Positions 33,468-42,083 of a stretch of 54,904 nucleotides of DNA are shown here, in pieces; within the stretch, counting starts at the first letter, position 1; the number at the start of each line of letters is the position of its first letter. Both the position numbers and the translations under genes were made by a program. The notes under the pieces are model-generated. The model saw only the letters and a list, made by a program, of their open reading frames with translations, searched no databases and was not told the DNA's origin. The stretch is from the NCBI RefSeq assembly GCF_900499005.1, contig NZ_LS991316.1, positions 1,352,313 to 1,407,216 of the forward strand, given 5' to 3'. This DNA is from Actinomyces culturomici. Its GTDB lineage: Bacteria > Actinomycetota > Actinomycetes > Actinomycetales > Actinomycetaceae.

Positions 33468-34121
33468 TCAGTCGTCGTCCTCGTCCTCGTCGATATCGAG
33501 CTCGGGCACCTCGGCGCGCGCCTGCTCGAGGACCTCCTTCGCGGCTCTCGCGTTAATGACAGCCATGACGAGGCCGACGACGACGTCCGGCCAGACGCTC
33601 GGCGCGAACGCCGTGATGACGCCCGCGACGATGATGAGCGCGTTCCCCAGGACGTCATTGCGCGCGGCGAGCCACGCCCCGCGCACGAGCGCCGACCCCT
33701 GGGAGCGCAGCGACATGAGGAGCAGCGCGCACGCGAGATTGAGGACGAGGGCGACGACGGCGGTCGCGGAGAGGGTGAAGGCCTCGGGCGGAACACCGGT
33801 CGCGACCTTCCAGATCGCGGTGCCGAGGGCCGCGAGCGCGGGGATGAGGATGAGCCCGGCGAGCCAGACGCTCGCCCTCCTGCGCGAGGCCACCGGCCAG
33901 CCGAGCGCGGCGAGGACGAGGCCGTTGATGAGGAAGTCCTCGAGGAAGTCGGCGGCGTCGGCGAACAGGGAGGCCGAGCCGATGAGGGCGGCGACGACGA
34001 CCTCGATGAGCATTCCGAGGAGGTTGAGCGCAGCGACGAGGGCGATGACGCGCCTCATCGACGGGGAGTAGATGGGCGATTCCTCATGCTCGGCGGAGCC
34101 GGCGGGTTCACTGGTCGTCAC
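33468..34121 (-). CDS. cation diffusion facilitator-like efflux protein
   Basis: Up to 217 residues with five or six hydrophobic helices. The segment SLFADAADFLEDFLINGLVLAALG carries the metal-site carboxylates seen in CDF-type transporters, and NLLGMLIEVVVAALIGSASL precedes it. A short acidic tail (DIDEDEDDD) may bind cations. The start is uncertain: GTG 34121 overlaps the TetR stop by 14 bases, and ATG 34058 sits just before helix one. It lies downstream of the TetR gene on the same strand, so the regulator may control it. Zn/Co/Cd or Mn export is plausible; the metal is unknown. Confidence 0.82.
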   Translation of the reverse strand: MTTSEPAGSAEHEESPIYSPSMRRVIALVAALNLLGMLIEVVVAALIGSASLFADAADFLEDFLINGLVLAALGWPVASRRRASVWLAGLILIPALAALGTAIWKVATGVPPEAFTLSATAVVALVLNLACALLLMSLRSQGSALVRGAWLAARNDVLGNALIIVAGVITAFAPSVWPDVVVGLVMAVINARAAKEVLEQARAEVPELDIDEDEDDD

Positions 34122-34740
34122 GGTCGTCCAGTGTGGCACGGTCCGCGGCACGGGCGCGATCGGCGGCGTTCTGGAGGGTCTCGAGGACGACGCCCATGAC
34201 GAGCCGGGCGGGCGGAACCTCGAGGACGAGGTCGAGCGAGCGCTCCCCGATGAGCGCGTCCCAATCACCGAGGATCTCGACGATGCCGCCGAAGGCGAAG
34301 CGGAGCGTGATCGTCTCGTCGCGCGTGAGGTCATCGGCGGTGATCCCGAACTTCTCGCACCACATGCGGATGAAGAGGTCCCTCACCCAGCCTCGAAGCT
34401 CGGACGATCCGTGCGGGCCGATGAGGAGCCGCAGCCGCTCGTACTGCGCCGCCCGGTCCGGCGCGGAAAGGAACTCCTTGAATTCGCCGTCATCGTCGGC
34501 GAAGAAGGAGACGATGAGGGGCGGCGCCTCCGCCGGGATCGTTTCGACGACGGCGTCCTCGGCGAGCTCCTCGAGACTCCCGTAGTGGTAGTAGAAGGCG
34601 TTGCGATTGAGACCCGCGGTCGCAACGACTTTCGCGACGCTCATGCGCGCGAAGGGCTCGGCGCGCAGCAGCGTCCAGAAGGCTTCGATCATGCGCTCGC
34701 GCGCCCCGGCCTCGCCCTCGGAGATTCTCGGTCGCCCCAC
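34108..34740 (-). CDS. TetR-family transcriptional regulator
   Basis: 210 residues from a GTG start. The N-terminal helix-turn-helix reads MSVAKVVATAGLNRNAFYYHYGSLEELAEDAV, the standard TetR DNA-binding domain; the ligand-binding half has no recognisable motif. It is divergent from the YhgE/Pip-like gene. Two similar 17-base inverted repeats in the shared promoter are the likely operators, so it probably represses both itself and the permease. The cation efflux gene overlaps its end and may be part of the same transcript. Confidence 0.92.
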   Translation of the reverse strand: MGRPRISEGEAGARERMIEAFWTLLRAEPFARMSVAKVVATAGLNRNAFYYHYGSLEELAEDAVVETIPAEAPPLIVSFFADDDGEFKEFLSAPDRAAQYERLRLLIGPHGSSELRGWVRDLFIRMWCEKFGITADDLTRDETITLRFAFGGIVEILGDWDALIGERSLDLVLEVPPARLVMGVVLETLQNAADRARAADRATLDDRDDQ

Positions 34741-34753
34741 GATGCACTCCTAA

Positions 34754-34770
34754 CTAGACACAGTGTCGAG
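34754..34770. promoter_or_regulatory. candidate TetR operator 1
   Basis: CTAGACAcagTGTCGAG: a 7-3-7 inverted repeat with one mismatch, 14 bases upstream of the TetR start. It has the same half-site as operator 2 (CTAGACA). The centre-to-centre distance is 32 bases, about three helical turns. Confidence 0.7.
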
Positions 34771-34785
34771 ATTTGCCCATTTTTT

Positions 34786-34802
34786 CTAGACATGCTGACT
34801 AG
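34786..34802. promoter_or_regulatory. candidate TetR operator 2
   Basis: CTAGACAtgcTGACTAG: a second 7-3-7 inverted repeat with one mismatch, 66 bases upstream of the permease ATG. It lies in an A/T-rich patch, the expected promoter region of the permease. Confidence 0.7.
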
Positions 34803-34867
34803 TAAATTCTTCTGCGTCAGACGGACGGCGTCAAGCCGCTTCCGGAATTCCCACGAGAAGGTGCCTC

Positions 34868-35966
34868 ATGCGCAACTCCACGACTCTCAAAGCGCTCCTC
34901 GCGCCCTTCGGGGCGCTCGTGCTCATCGCCTGCGTGATGTCCGCGATGTTCTACCCGATGGCGACGATGAAGATGAAGAATCTCCCTTTCGCGATATCGA
35001 ACCAGGATCAGGGGATGACGACGCCCGCGGGGACGGTGAACGCCGGGGACACGATCCTCGACACTCTCACCAGCGCCTCGACCGCCGACTCCCCCTATCT
35101 CCTGGACGAAGGTCGACTCGGCTGAAGCCCTCGACGCCGCGATGGAGGACAACGAGTACTACGGCGCCCTCATCGTCCCCGACGGCTTCACCGCCTCCCA
35201 GGCCGCGGCGAAGGCCGGCACCGGCGAAGCCCTCACACTCCAGGTCGAACTCGACAACGCCAAGAGCCCGGTCGTCGCGAACTCCCTGCGCTCCCAGATC
35301 GCCCAGATGTTCGCCTCCAAGGGCGTCGACGTCGAGGTGACGGTCCTCCACCAGGGCGATTCGACCTCCGCGTCCACGAATCCGCTCAGCATCATGATGT
35401 CCCAGCAGCTCGGCATCATCCCGACCGTCATCATGTCGATCGTCTCCGCGCTCCTCATCCGCAACGCTGCCCGGATCCGCCCGGGATCGAGCGCCACGGA
35501 GAAGGCCGGCACGATCGGCCTGCAGGTCTGCGTCGCCGTGTTCGCCTCGGCCGCGATCGGGCTCGTCGTGCCCGCGCTCCTCCACGCCGTCGCCGGCGCC
35601 TCCGTCCCCTACTGGACGCTCTTCGGCTTCCTCTGGACCGGAAGCTTCGCGCTCATGCTCTGCTTCCTCGGCGCCTTCAACGTCGCGACCTGGCTCGGCG
35701 CCCTCCTCGCCGCGGCGACGATCCCCTTCGGCACGGCCACCGGCATCCTCCCCTACGAGGCCCTCAACTCCTTCTGGCAGCACTGGGTCAACCCGTGGGC
35801 CCCGCAGCACTACATCGGCAACGGCCTGCGCCAGATTCTCTTCATGGATGCGGGAGCCTGTAATCCGACGATCACCGGGCTCCTGTGGGCCGGCGCGATC
35901 GGCCTCGTCCTCCTCTGCGCCGCGATCCTCATCCCCTCGAAGGCGCGCGTCGCGGTCGATCACTGA
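34868..35966 (+). pseudogene. YhgE/Pip (ABC-2 permease-like) membrane protein, frameshifted
   Basis: The first frame (34868-35125) gives an N-terminal membrane segment (LLAPFGALVLIACVMSAMFYP) and the start of the extracytoplasmic domain (PFAISNQDQGMTTPAG). It then runs into a stop at 35123. The continuation SWTKVDSAEALDAAMEDNEYYGALIVP is in the next frame, entering near 35100, and runs to 35966 with five C-terminal membrane helices. One extra base near 35095-35105 explains the break. The intact product would be about 365 residues, with an N-terminal TM, soluble domain and membrane half like YhgE/Pip or DUF3533 proteins. A sequencing error or tolerated frameshifting cannot be excluded. Divergent TetR operators suggest drug- or envelope-responsive control. 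Confidence 0.8.
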
Positions 35967-36038
35967 CCTCCGTCGACCTCTCGGAGGCACGCCTCTTGAC
36001 GAAGCGGCGAGGACTCAGCAGCTCACGCTGAACTGATC

Positions 36039-36068
36039 GCGGGTCCGGTCCCCACGGACCGGGCCCGC
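36039..36068 (+). terminator. strong hairpin downstream of the YhgE/Pip-like gene
   Basis: A 13-bp stem GCGGGTCCGGTCC / GGACCGGGCCCGC with one mismatch and a CCAC loop, about 70 bases after the permease stop. Confidence 0.7.
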
Positions 36069-36123
36069 AGGTGCGCAAAGGGCTCATCACAATCGGCGCA
36101 CGATCCGTCGCTCATCACGATCA

Positions 36124-36284
36124 ACCCTGGATCGCCGTCTCGGTGCACTCGACGAGCGAGAACGGTCGTCGAGTGTGCGATCCAAGTCGCCCCACACCCG
36201 GAACCGGCACCCCGCACGACCTACATCGCCGTCTCGGTGCACTCGACGAGCGAGAACGGCCGTCGAGTGTGCGATCCAGGTACG
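36124..36284 (+). repeat. two copies of the 94-bp palindromic element
   Basis: Starts at 36124 and 36218, 94 bases apart, in the same orientation as the 8-kb array. Here the inner part forms an additional perfect stem (CACTCGACGA / TCGTCGAGTG) that the 8-kb copies lack, while the outer arms TGGATCGCCGTCTCGG and GAGTGTGCGATCCA are kept. Confidence 0.9.
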
Positions 36285-36384
36285 TCGGCGTCTGAAGGGG
36301 CGACCTTCACCGTGATTGGCGATGGAATCTCGGCTCGTTCGGCGCAGTCCACCCAAAGGCCGACGAAAGCGCGCTGGACGTGGC

Positions 36385-36486
36385 GGGAATGCGCACGGAA
36401 AGCTGGGCAGCCAACACCCTTGGACGTCGCGCCCGCCCTTGACCAGGGCGGCAATGTGCATGGAAACCTAGGCAGCCAAACACCCC
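36385..36486 (+). repeat. two ~42-bp direct repeats
   Basis: Copy one (36385-36426) and copy two (36449-36489) share the order GCGGnAATGYGCAYGGAAA, then GGCAGCCAA and CACCC, with scattered differences. This family is unrelated to the 94-bp element. Confidence 0.65.
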
Positions 36487-36543
36487 GTCTGCTCGTTCCC
36501 ACTTGCGGGCCCTTGACGACCGGTGCGGAGACGAGAACGCGCC

Positions 36544-37665
36544 TCAGCCGAACTGGACGCCGACAACGCCCGCGAACAGCACAAGCACACCGAGGATCTG
36601 GACCGGGCGCACCGGCGCACGCGACGCGTGGAACCAGCCGAAGCGGTCGACGCAGATGCTCGAGACCGAGAGACCGGCCAGGGCCGCGACGTTCGACGGT
36701 CCGGCGCCGATGCGCGGGACCGCGAGCGCCATCACCGCGACGTAGAGCGCCCCGAAGAAGCCGCCGATCCACATCCACCACGGTCCCGTGCGCCACGGGC
36801 GGACCGGCGCGCGGTCCGCGGGACCGGCTGCGTCGAAAGCCCCGCCGACCGGCGGAGCACCGGGAGCTTCTACAGCGGCGCCGCTCCGTGCGCGTCTGCG
36901 GGCGGCGATCACTGCGATCGTCACGATGAGCAGGGCCCCGGTGCCGAAGGAGACGAGCGCCGCGAAGAAGGGCGAGCCGATCGTCCGCCCGAGCGCGCCG
37001 TTCACCGCGCCCTGGACGGCTCCGGCCGCTCCGGCGGTGAAGGCGAGGAGTCGCCACAGCCCCTTCGACGCCGCGGCCGCTCTGAAGCTTCCGGCCGCCC
37101 TGACACTTCCTGCGGCCCCGGAACCCCCAGAGGGCACAGCGCTCCCAGAAGGCGCAGTGCTCCCAATAGACGCCGAGCCCCCGGAACGGGCGGAGCCGAG
37201 CCCGCGCCCCCGCCGCCCGAGCAGGCCCGAGGCCAGCCCGATGCCGAGAAGGACGGCCGCGGCGCCCGCCGCGCGCAGCGGCGTCAGCGGCCGATGCACG
37301 ACCCCGAACCACGCGAGGGCGTCGACCCCGATCGACGTGATGACCGAGCCGAGTACCGGCCACAGCGCCGTCTCTACCGCCCCGAGGTGGGCGAAGGCGA
37401 AGATGTTCGTCGTGAGGAGGAATACCCCGAGCGCGCCGCCGATCCACTGCCACGCGGGCGCCCCGGCCGTCGCCCCGGCGAGCGACGCGAGACCCGACGG
37501 CCCGTAGGCGAGCGAGAGCACGACGAGGAGCCCGAGCGTCCCGATGGAGAAGCTCACCGCCGAGGCCGACAACGGCGAGCCGACCGATCGGCGCAGCCGC
37601 GAATTGATCGCCGTCTGCATCGGCTGCAGGAGGCCGATGACGACGCCGGCGAGAAGGAGGCCCAT
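36544..37665 (-). CDS. DMT-superfamily transporter with two YdcZ (DUF606) repeats
   Basis: 373 residues with about ten hydrophobic helices in two homologous halves. Half one starts GLLQPMQTAINSRLRRSVGSPL and half two GAVQGAVNGALGRTIGSPFF; both contain the Q/N-(T/G)-x-N-x-x-L-x-R pattern of YdcZ proteins. A Gly/Ser/Ala-rich linker (about 150-200) joins them. Many relatives are single-repeat proteins encoded as pairs; here the pair is fused. The substrate is unknown; export of small metabolites is the general role of the superfamily. It begins 163 bases from the divergent lipoprotein gene. Confidence 0.87.
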   Translation of the reverse strand: MGLLLAGVVIGLLQPMQTAINSRLRRSVGSPLSASAVSFSIGTLGLLVVLSLAYGPSGLASLAGATAGAPAWQWIGGALGVFLLTTNIFAFAHLGAVETALWPVLGSVITSIGVDALAWFGVVHRPLTPLRAAGAAAVLLGIGLASGLLGRRGRGLGSARSGGSASIGSTAPSGSAVPSGGSGAAGSVRAAGSFRAAAASKGLWRLLAFTAGAAGAVQGAVNGALGRTIGSPFFAALVSFGTGALLIVTIAVIAARRRARSGAAVEAPGAPPVGGAFDAAGPADRAPVRPWRTGPWWMWIGGFFGALYVAVMALAVPRIGAGPSNVAALAGLSVSSICVDRFGWFHASRAPVRPVQILGVLVLFAGVVGVQFG

Positions 37666-37828
37666 GCCGCGAGTCTACGGGCGTGCCGAGCGATCGACCC
37701 GAGGAGCCCGTGCGCCTACCCTGGAGGCGTACCGCGGAATCGTCGGCGCACCGCCCCGGCCTCGTCGATGATCCCCATCCCCACCGACGCACCCCCTGAC
37801 GGGCCCGAGCCCGACGAAGGAGTCCCCC

Positions 37829-38443
37829 GTGAGAATCCGAGCCGCCCTCGCCTCCGCGCTCATCGCCGCCTCCGCGCTGAGCCTCGGAGGATGCCAGTAC
37901 TTCGAGAAGACCGTGAAGGACGTCGGCGCCGAATTCCACGGGGTCACCGCCACCGTCGAGACCTTCGACGTCAACGCGAACCCGCTCGACCGGATCACCG
38001 GCAAGTCCATCCAGATCGCGACCGACGACCGCTTCGACATCACGGACGCCGAGGGCAACGTGACGAAGGAGTCCTCCGTCCTCAAGCTCACGGTCGGCGG
38101 CGACCCCGTCTACCACGTCGGTTCCTCGCTCCTCATGGCCGAGGACGGGCTCGCCTCGATCCTCTCCGACCAGAACGCGCGCGCGGAGATCAACTCCGAG
38201 AACGCCTCGGTCCCCTTCCTCTCGCGCCTGAAGACCGGGTTCGCCGAGTTCTTCACCGGCAAGGAGTACACGGTGATGATCCGCTCGCAGGAGGGCACCC
38301 CGATCGCCGTCTACGCGGGCGACAAGGTGAGCTCGTACTCGGCCGAGGGCATCCCGAACTCGACTGTGCTCCTCATCGACCACAAGCGCCTTTTCATCTA
38401 CCGCTGCGACTACACGATTTACGCGTCCGACCTCATCAAGTAG
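37829..38443 (+). CDS. lipoprotein, DUF5052-like
   Basis: 204 residues from a GTG start. The signal sequence LASALIAASALSLGGC has a lipobox with Cys22. The mature part begins QYFEKTVKDVGAEFHGVTATVETFDVNANPLDRITGKSI, a pattern seen in DUF5052-type lipoproteins of Gram-positive bacteria, and has a beta-rich C-terminal half (YTVMIRSQEGTPIAVYAGDKVSSYS is its core). Role unknown. It stands alone between divergent and convergent neighbours. Confidence 0.85.
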   Translation: MRIRAALASALIAASALSLGGCQYFEKTVKDVGAEFHGVTATVETFDVNANPLDRITGKSIQIATDDRFDITDAEGNVTKESSVLKLTVGGDPVYHVGSSLLMAEDGLASILSDQNARAEINSENASVPFLSRLKTGFAEFFTGKEYTVMIRSQEGTPIAVYAGDKVSSYSAEGIPNSTVLLIDHKRLFIYRCDYTIYASDLIK

Positions 38444-38546
38444 TCCGCGGTCGCCTCGTCGTCCGTCCCTCTCCCGATCGACGAGGTCGGGGCGGGGCGC
38501 CGATCATCGGAGGAGTCGGGCGCCGAGCGCCGCGAGACTCCCGCTG

Positions 38547-39767
38547 TCAGTCCTGGGCGTCCTCGTCGGATCCGGTGCCGCCGGAGTCCTCGTCGCCCTC
38601 CCCGTTCGGTGCGAGCCCACCGTTGGAGTGATCGGCGCCGGTCGCGCCGTCGCCCTCTTGTTCGGTTCCGGGCGCGGTCTGCTCGACGTGGACCGGCGGG
38701 GCCGTGGCGATGCTCCAATCTCGGTGCTCGTCCCCATCCGGTTGATAGGCGTAGTCGAGGTCGTCGGAGTCCTCGTCACCGTCCCCTGTGGGAGTGGATA
38801 TCGGCAGCGTGCCGACTCCGCGCGATCCGCCCTGGGAATCCTCGCCCGCGGCGCCACCGCTCACCGCACCCGACTGGCCGGCACCCGCACCCTCCGTATT
38901 CGCGTGCCCGGCCTCCTCCTGCTGCGGATGGACGCCCTCGCGGATCTCGGCGGCGGTGATCGCGCCGGCCAACCGCATTCGCGCGGTGTTGAGCGCTGCG
39001 ATCATCTGGCCGTAGGAGTGATTGTTCGCAGGCTCGTCGCCGTCCGAGTCCTCAGCATCGACCACCGCCCAGGCTTCGCGGAATTGGACGCGGAGCGCGC
39101 GGATCGTCTCCGCGGGGACCCCGGCCGCTTCCATAGCGGAGATACGCGCATCCGAATCGACGAGCGTCTTGCGCGCCTCGCCGAGCGCCGCGTAGTAGGA
39201 GACCGAATCGGACGAGGCGACGATCGCGCGCGCGTCCGTGTCGAGGGCGCCGGCGGCCGAATCGACGAGCCTCGCCGAACCCGTGAGCCGGGCGGCCCGA
39301 ATGACGATGCCGCGGGCGTCCTCACGGGTCCTGCACAGATCGGGTTCGCCGGGGACGACGAGACCCGCGGTCGCGCGGTTGAGAGCCCCGATGAGCGCGG
39401 CGCCGCGGCCCGAGACCGCGTACCCCTCGATCGCCCATGCGCGCTGCTTCGCCGCCTCCACCGCGTCGAGCGAGGCGGAGAGGTCCTCGACGGAAGCGAC
39501 CCATGAGTCGCGGGCATCGCCGCACGCCCTCGTCGTCAGCTGCTCGTCGCGCGCGAGCGCCGCGAAGGAGGATCCGGCGATGAGGAGAAGCGCGAGGCCG
39601 AGTCCCGCGCCCCGCCGACCGATGTGGAGCCGGGCGAGCGCCCCCGGGCGCGCAGCGCCCTCCAGTTCGTCGACGTCGACGTCGGCATCGTCGACGTCGA
39701 CGGGCTCAGTGGCGCGACGGAGCACATCGAGGTCGAGGTACTCGGGCGAACGCCCTTCGCGTGCCAC
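38547..39767 (-). CDS. membrane-anchored acidic protein of unknown function
   Basis: About 406 residues. An acidic N-terminus (VDVDDADVDVDELEG) precedes one membrane helix (GLGLALLLIAGSSFAALA). An extracytoplasmic helical domain follows, containing cysteines in TRACGDAR and PDLCRTRED. The last ~120 residues are a low-complexity acidic, Gly/Ser/Thr-rich tail (GEGDEDSGGTGSDEDAQD). The GTG at 39767 was chosen because AAGGGAGGGG precedes it; an earlier GTG at 39821 lacks such a site. Surface or cell-wall association is likely. Family not recognised. It is divergent from kup. Confidence 0.75.
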   Translation of the reverse strand: MAREGRSPEYLDLDVLRRATEPVDVDDADVDVDELEGAARPGALARLHIGRRGAGLGLALLLIAGSSFAALARDEQLTTRACGDARDSWVASVEDLSASLDAVEAAKQRAWAIEGYAVSGRGAALIGALNRATAGLVVPGEPDLCRTREDARGIVIRAARLTGSARLVDSAAGALDTDARAIVASSDSVSYYAALGEARKTLVDSDARISAMEAAGVPAETIRALRVQFREAWAVVDAEDSDGDEPANNHSYGQMIAALNTARMRLAGAITAAEIREGVHPQQEEAGHANTEGAGAGQSGAVSGGAAGEDSQGGSRGVGTLPISTPTGDGDEDSDDLDYAYQPDGDEHRDWSIATAPPVHVEQTAPGTEQEGDGATGADHSNGGLAPNGEGDEDSGGTGSDEDAQD

Positions 39768-39983
39768 GGCCCCTCCCTTCGCCGCCGGATCCGGCCGCCC
39801 AAGCGGCCCGGAACTGCCCACACCCTACACATCCCCGGTAACGGGAGCCATACCGTTCCGCACCATTCCACGGTTTCCAACGTCCGCGCAGGTCAGAAGC
39901 CGGGCGACCCGGTCGGTGAGTCGAAACGCGCAGGTCCGCCCCGTGTACGGAGCGAGGAATCGCGCGCATACTCGCTCCTCGTG

Positions 39984-42005
39984 ATGAACGCACGTCGCCC
40001 ATCGACGCAAGCCCTTCCCGTCGCCCCCGACTCGTCGGCGCGCCGCGCCGCCCTCGGCCCCCTCCTCCTCGGGGCGATCGGGGTCGTCTTCGGCGACATC
40101 GGAACGAGCCCCCTCTACGCGATGGAGACGGTCTTCTCCATCGACCACAACGTCGTCGCTCCGAGCGCCGATGACGTCTACGGGATCATCTCCCTCGTCG
40201 TCTGGTCGATCATGGTCGTCGTCTCGACGAAGTACGTCGCCCTCGTCATGCGCGCCGACAACGAGGGTGAGGGCGGCATCCTCGCCCTCGTCCACCTCCT
40301 GCGCGACAAACTCGAACGCGGACGCCTCACGCGCGCGGTCCTCATCCTCGGGATCATCGGCGCCGGCCTCTTCTACGGGGATTCGGTCACCACCCCGGCG
40401 ATCTCCGTGATGTCCGCGATCGAGGGCCTCGAAGCCGTGACGCCGAGCGCCGCGTCCCTCGTCGTCCCCGTGTCGATCGCGATCCTCGCCGGGCTCTTCG
40501 CGATCCAGCGCTGAGGCACGAGCGTCGTCGGACGCGCCTTCGGCCCCGTCATGGTCGTGTGGTTCGCGATCCTCGCCGGGCTCTTCGCGATCCAGCGCTG
40601 GGGCACGAGCGTCGTCGGACGCGCCTTCGGCCCCGTCATGGTCGTGTGGTTCGCGATCCTCGCGATCCTCGGACTTCCGCACATCATCGCGCACCCGCAG
40701 ATCCTCGCCGCCCTCAGCCCCCATCACGCGCTCCTCTTCGTCGTCTCCCGCCCGTTCATCACGTTCATCTCGCTCGGAGCCATCGTCCTCACGATCACCG
40801 GCGCTGAGGCCCTCTACGCCGACATGGGCCACTTCGGGGCGCGGCCGATCAAGCTCGCCTGGTTCTTCTTCGTCCTTCCGGCCCTCACGCTCGACTACCT
40901 CGGGCAGGGCGCGCTCATCCTCTCCGATCCTTCGGCCGCCGCCGACCCTTTCTTCGCGATGGCGCCCTCATGGGCGCGAATCCCGCTCGTCGCACTCGCA
41001 ACCCTCGCGACGATCATCGCCTCCCAGGCGGTGATCTCCGGCGCCTTCACCGTGTTGCGGCAGGCGACGCGCCTCGGCGTCCTCCCCCGCCTCAAAGTCG
41101 TCCAGACCTCGCGCGAGGAGGGCGGTCAGATCTACGTCCCGGCGATCAACGGGATCCTCTTCGTCGGCGTCGTCGCCCTCATCCTCGCCTTCCGCTCCTC
41201 GACCGCGCTCGCCGACGCCTACGGCCTCGCGGTCACCGGAACCCTCATCCTCACCTCCCTCCTGTTCCTCCTCCTCGCCCGCAAGGTATGGGGGATCGCC
41301 GCGTGGAAGGTCGTCGTCTACGCCCTCACCGTCGGCATCGTCGAGGTCCTCTACTTCGCCGCGAACGGCGTGAAGATCGCGACCGGCGGCTGGCTCCCGA
41401 TCCTCATCGCCACCGTCGTCGTCTCCCTCATGCTCATCTGGCGCTGGGGGCACTCGCAGGTGATGGAGCGCCGCGCCGTCGTCGAGGGCGAGCTCTCCGA
41501 CCTCCTCGCCCGCGTCGAGTCCCGCGGCGTCCGCCGCGTCCCCGGCTTCGCCGTCTACCCGCACCGCGGGAGGACGACCGCGCCCCTCGCCCTCACCGAG
41601 GCGATCGAGTTCAACCGGGTCCTCCACCAGCACGTCATCATCCTCTCGATGATCAACGAGCCGACCCCGCACGTCGCCCACTGCAAGCCCATCGAGGTCG
41701 TCCCCCTCGAACCCGAGTGCCCCGGCGTCACGCGGATCCGCTGCCGGATCGGCTTCAACGACTCGCAGGACGCGCCCAAGGTCATCGCCCTCGCGCTCGA
41801 GCAGCTCGACGGCTACGACGGCCTCGCCGAGGCCGACGCCCGCTACTTCCTCCCCGCGTTCCAGATCCAGGTCGCCGAGGGCGGGAGCAGGCGCCTCATC
41901 CGCCGGATCTACGCGTGGATGGCGCACAACGCCGCCGACGGCGCCGTCGCCCTCCACCTCCCGCAGGACCGCACCTTCCTCGTCGGGCGCACCGTCGAGA
42001 TCTGA
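39984..42005 (+). pseudogene. kup: potassium transporter Kup, interrupted by tandem duplication and stop
   Basis: Encodes a KUP/HAK/KT-type K+ uptake permease, with the diagnostic N-terminus LGPLLLGAIGVVFGDIGTSPLYA and LIIGAGLFYGDSVTTPAIS-like second motif (GIIGAGLFYGDSVTTPAISV). The frame is open from 39984 to a TGA at 40512-40514 (176 codons) and resumes to 42005. The cause is an 87-base tandem duplication (40477-40563 repeated at 40564-40650); in the first copy a TGG codon has become TGA. Without the extra 29 codons the protein would be about 644 residues, normal for Kup. The downstream part has its own ATG at 40551, but a functional fragment is unlikely because the N-terminal helices would be missing. 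Confidence 0.88.
40477..40650 (+). repeat. 87-bp tandem duplication within kup
   Basis: Two copies of a segment starting TCGCGATCCTCGCCGGGCTC, beginning at 40477 and 40564. The only obvious difference within the repeated coding region is TGA (40512-40514) versus TGG (40599-40601). The duplication is in frame. A partial third start, TCGCGATCCTCG, at 40651 probably helped slippage. Confidence 0.93.
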
Positions 42006-42083
42006 TCCTCCCGGTCGGCGCACCGCCCCGGCCTCGTCGATCGAGATCGGGAAGAGCGCGCCGAAGGGCCGGACGGCGGGCCG

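Larger units (their letters stand above)
35967..36543. other. gene-free, repeat-rich stretch
   Basis: Contains a hairpin (36039-36068), two 94-bp-period elements (36124-36284) and a pair of ~42-bp direct repeats (36385-36486). No gene is supported on either strand. Confidence 0.75.

Noticed and set aside
35095-35125. Programmed ribosomal frameshift in the YhgE/Pip-like gene
   Set aside because: No clear slippery heptamer with a downstream structure; a one-base insertion explains the break more simply.
40512-40514. Stop-codon readthrough or selenocysteine in kup
   Set aside because: The TGA lies in the first copy of a tandem duplication whose second copy has TGG; mutation is the simpler explanation and no SECIS-like element is apparent.
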